6,918 nt of DNA from assembly GCA_009712615.1 (NCBI GenBank), contig WASR01000182.1, positions 1-6,918 of the forward strand. Direction: 5' to 3'. The translations under genes were made by a program, and so were the position numbers. Positions 5,325 to 6,918 of this stretch are shown here, piece after piece. Position 1 is the first letter of the stretch, and each line of letters opens with the position of its first letter. This DNA is from Methanobacterium sp. (GTDB lineage Archaea > Methanobacteriota > Methanobacteria > Methanobacteriales > Methanobacteriaceae). The notes under the pieces are model-generated. The model was not told where the DNA came from, ran no database searches, and saw only the letters and a list, made by a program, of their open reading frames with translations.

Positions 5325-6812
5325 TTATTCTTCGTTCTTTTTTATTGATTCGGACATATAATTTGAAACTGCAGCTGAAACTGCTGCAACCTTCCTTGAA
5401 GGTAAAAATGTTGATTTAAGACGAGCTTCCATTTCTTTATCTTTTTCAATAACCTTCTCCATATTCTCGATGATTTCATTTTTGTATTGATCAACGAAAT
5501 GTGTATGTAAACTGGCTTCCCTGAAATGCTGGTTAGCCATCATGGATTTATGGAAAGGAATGGTAGTCTTAACCCCCAAAATAATGTACTCCGAAAGAGC
5601 TCGTTGCATTCTTGCAATAGCTTCTTTACGTGTTCTTCCCCACACGATCAATTTAGATATCATTGAATCATAGTATGGTGGTATTGTGTAGTTGTTGTAA
5701 ACACCACTATCTACCCTTACACCGTTTCCTCCAGGTGATCTATAACCTGTGATCTTACCAGGGTTAGGTGCAAAGTCATTCAATGGATCTTCAGCATTTA
5801 TACGACATTCAATGGCATGTCCTCTTACAGATATCTCGTTTTGTTTACAGCATAACTCCCTTCCTGCTGCAATTTTTAACTGTTCCTTCACCAGATCAAC
5901 ACCAGTAACTGCTTCGGTTATTGGATGCTCAACTTGTATTCTTGTGTTCATTTCGAGGAAATAGAATTCTCCATTTGAATAGATAAATTCAACAGTTCCT
6001 GCGTTGGTGTACCCAATTGATGAAGCTGCTTTGATTGCAGCTTCTCCCATTTCTGCACGGAGTTCATCTGTCATGATTGGTGAAGGGGATTCTTCTATGA
6101 GTTTTTGGTGTCTTCTTTGAATGTAACATTCTCTGTCTGCAACATGGATGGTGTTTCCATGTTCATCTGCGAGTATCTGGAATTCTATGTGTCTAGGTTC
6201 CTCAATGTACTTCTCGACAAAAACTGTGGAATCTCCAAAGTTTATTTCTGCAACGGATTGTGTGGATTCAATGGCACGAACCAGTTCATCCTCTTCAAAC
6301 ACGGTTCTCATTCCTATTCCACCACCACCGGCAGATGCTTTAATTATAACGGGATAACCAATATTTTCAGCCATTCTGGCAGCTTCGTCTACATTATCAA
6401 TAGCCCTACTTCCACCAGGCACCACAGGAACTCCTGCACGTTTCATGAGTTTTTTTGATGTAATTTTACTACCCATTTCCTCTATAACTCTTCCACTGGG
6501 GCCCACTAATTTGATGTCGTGTTTTTCACACTCTTCTCCCAATAATGAATTTTCTGCCAGAAATCCGTAACCTGGATGGATGGCTTCTGCTCCTGATTTT
6601 ATTGCAACATCTATTATCTTGTCAATATTTAGGTAGCTTTTAGCTGGCGAAGGTTCGCCAATATTGTAGGCTTCGTCGGCATATTTTGCAAAAAGAGAAT
6701 TTTTATCTGCATCTGAATAAATTGCAACACTATCTATCTCCATTTCTCGACAGGCCCTCATTACTCTGATTGCAATTTCTCCACGGTTGGCTATTAACAC
6801 CTTTTTAAACAT
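5325..6812 (-). CDS. pycA: pyruvate carboxylase subunit A (biotin carboxylase)
   Basis: A 495-residue biotin carboxylase. It uses ATP and bicarbonate to carboxylate biotin carried on the partner subunit PycB, which then carboxylates pyruvate to oxaloacetate, feeding the partial TCA route of autotrophic methanogens. Domains run in order: N-terminal pre-ATP-grasp from KVLIANRGEIAIR (4-16), ATP-grasp with K116, the glycine-rich loop KASAGGGGIGM (158-168), H208/E210, Q232 and H235, metal ligands E275 and E287, R291, E295 (NTRIQVEHP), then the C-terminal domain with R337. These match E. coli AccC active-site positions with an offset of one. Residues after about 450 form a charged, partly helical tail absent from the 449-residue E. 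coli AccC; M. thermautotrophicus PycA is similarly long. The choice of pycA over accC rests on birA linkage and archaeal context. In Methanothermobacter pycB is unlinked, and none is seen here. AGGA 9 nt upstream supports the start. Confidence 0.93.
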   Translation of the reverse strand: MFKKVLIANRGEIAIRVMRACREMEIDSVAIYSDADKNSLFAKYADEAYNIGEPSPAKSYLNIDKIIDVAIKSGAEAIHPGYGFLAENSLLGEECEKHDIKLVGPSGRVIEEMGSKITSKKLMKRAGVPVVPGGSRAIDNVDEAARMAENIGYPVIIKASAGGGGIGMRTVFEEDELVRAIESTQSVAEINFGDSTVFVEKYIEEPRHIEFQILADEHGNTIHVADRECYIQRRHQKLIEESPSPIMTDELRAEMGEAAIKAASSIGYTNAGTVEFIYSNGEFYFLEMNTRIQVEHPITEAVTGVDLVKEQLKIAAGRELCCKQNEISVRGHAIECRINAEDPLNDFAPNPGKITGYRSPGGNGVRVDSGVYNNYTIPPYYDSMISKLIVWGRTRKEAIARMQRALSEYIILGVKTTIPFHKSMMANQHFREASLHTHFVDQYKNEIIENMEKVIEKDKEMEARLKSTFLPSRKVAAVSAAVSNYMSESIKKNEE

Positions 6813-6821
6813 AATATCTTT

Positions 6822-6825
6822 TCCT
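6822..6825 (-). promoter_or_regulatory. ribosome binding site of pycA
   Basis: AGGA (within CAGGAAAAG on the - strand) lies 9 nt before the pycA ATG. The start also matches the conserved N-terminus MFKKVLIANRGEIA, so the start is secure. Confidence 0.6.
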
Positions 6826-6833
6826 GAGCATTC

Positions 6834-6907
6834 AATTAATATATTACAAGTTTTAAGCTTTATAATCTTTTTTTACCACTAATTATATACTCTTATTTAT
6901 ATTAATT
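6834..6907. repeat. 10-bp inverted repeat flanking the pycA promoter core
   Basis: AATTAATATA at 6834-6843 and its exact reverse complement TATATTAATT at 6898-6907 are separated by 54 bp and bracket both candidate TATA boxes of pycA. The sequence is almost entirely A and T, so a 10-bp match could arise by chance. Confidence 0.3.
6858..6875 (-). promoter_or_regulatory. pycA: candidate TATA box and BRE of the pycA-birA operon
   Basis: The - strand reads TAAAAAAAGATTATAAAG: a purine-rich BRE-like stretch followed by the TATA-like TTATAAAG (6865-6858). A start site about 25 nt downstream falls near 6836, giving a leader of about 24 nt that includes the AGGA at 6825-6822. A second TATA-like element, GTATATAAT (6890-6882), would give a leader of about 48 nt and may be an alternative promoter. 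The region to the window edge contains no coding sequence that I can support. Confidence 0.45.
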
Positions 6908-6918
6908 AACTAATAAAT

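Noticed and set aside
6105..6458. 117-codon + strand open frame opposite pycA.
   Set aside because: It lies wholly within the highly conserved ATP-grasp coding region on the other strand; the translation is low-complexity and Ser/Cys/Phe-rich, typical of an antisense shadow.
5325..6812. Annotation as acetyl-CoA carboxylase biotin carboxylase (accC).
   Set aside because: The sequence alone allows it, but the archaeal context, the adjacent birA and the longer C-terminus favour the pyruvate carboxylase A subunit.
6844..6849. TTGTAA on the - strand in the pycA promoter, like one half of the bacterial BirA operator (TTGTAAACC-spacer-GGTTTACAA).
   Set aside because: The matching half (GGTTTACAA-type) is absent at the expected 14-16 nt spacing, and six bases are too few in AT-rich DNA.
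6895..6918. Apparent palindrome around TTAATTAA at the right edge (ATTTAT ... ATAAAT).
   Set aside because: The outer arms are not symmetric about the TTAATTAA centre; it is low-complexity AT sequence cut by the window edge.

Overview
The window looks like chromosome of a mesophilic methanogenic archaeon of the order Methanobacteriales, most likely a Methanobacterium-type species. The evidence is an AT-rich composition, archaeal-style TATA/BRE promoters, and the gene families present: an archaeal NYN-domain protein, the MJ0158-type SelA-like PLP enzyme, archaeal RtcA, and a two-subunit-type pyruvate carboxylase A subunit directly followed by birA. The pycA-birA adjacency is known from Methanothermobacter thermautotrophicus. 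The assignment rests on recognised families and motifs, not on a database search.

Layout. Positions 1-57 may hold the last codons of an upstream + strand gene. From 119 to 2885 three + strand genes follow: a predicted NYN (PIN-like) ribonuclease, an MJ0158-family PLP enzyme starting 9 nt later, and, after an 88-nt AT-rich gap, rtcA (RNA 3'-terminal phosphate cyclase). From 6812 down to 2888 three - strand genes run the other way: pycA, birA (28-nt gap) and, after a 99-nt gap with oligo-T tracts and a fresh ribosome binding site, an exported PIG-L/LmbE-type deacetylase with an extra C-terminal beta-rich region. The two blocks converge with only 2 nt between the rtcA and deacetylase stop codons. 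A perfect 16-bp palindrome lies just inside the end of the deacetylase gene. The pycA promoter fills the right edge.

How the genes work together. PycA is the ATP-dependent biotin carboxylase subunit of pyruvate carboxylase, which makes oxaloacetate for biosynthesis in an autotroph. BirA attaches biotin to the partner subunit (PycB), whose gene is not in the window, so pycA-birA is a clear functional pair. The left block has a possible RNA theme (predicted RNase, SelA-related PLP enzyme, RNA end cyclase), but only the first two genes are tightly linked and the function of both is unproven. The deacetylase is probably an envelope enzyme unrelated to its neighbours.

No mobile elements, tRNA/rRNA genes, CRISPR arrays or broken genes were seen. 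No stretch over 300 bases lacks a gene. Most of the window is ordinary core genome. The points most worth a second look are the NYN/PLP-enzyme pair, the junction palindrome and the exported deacetylase with its unassigned C-terminal region.
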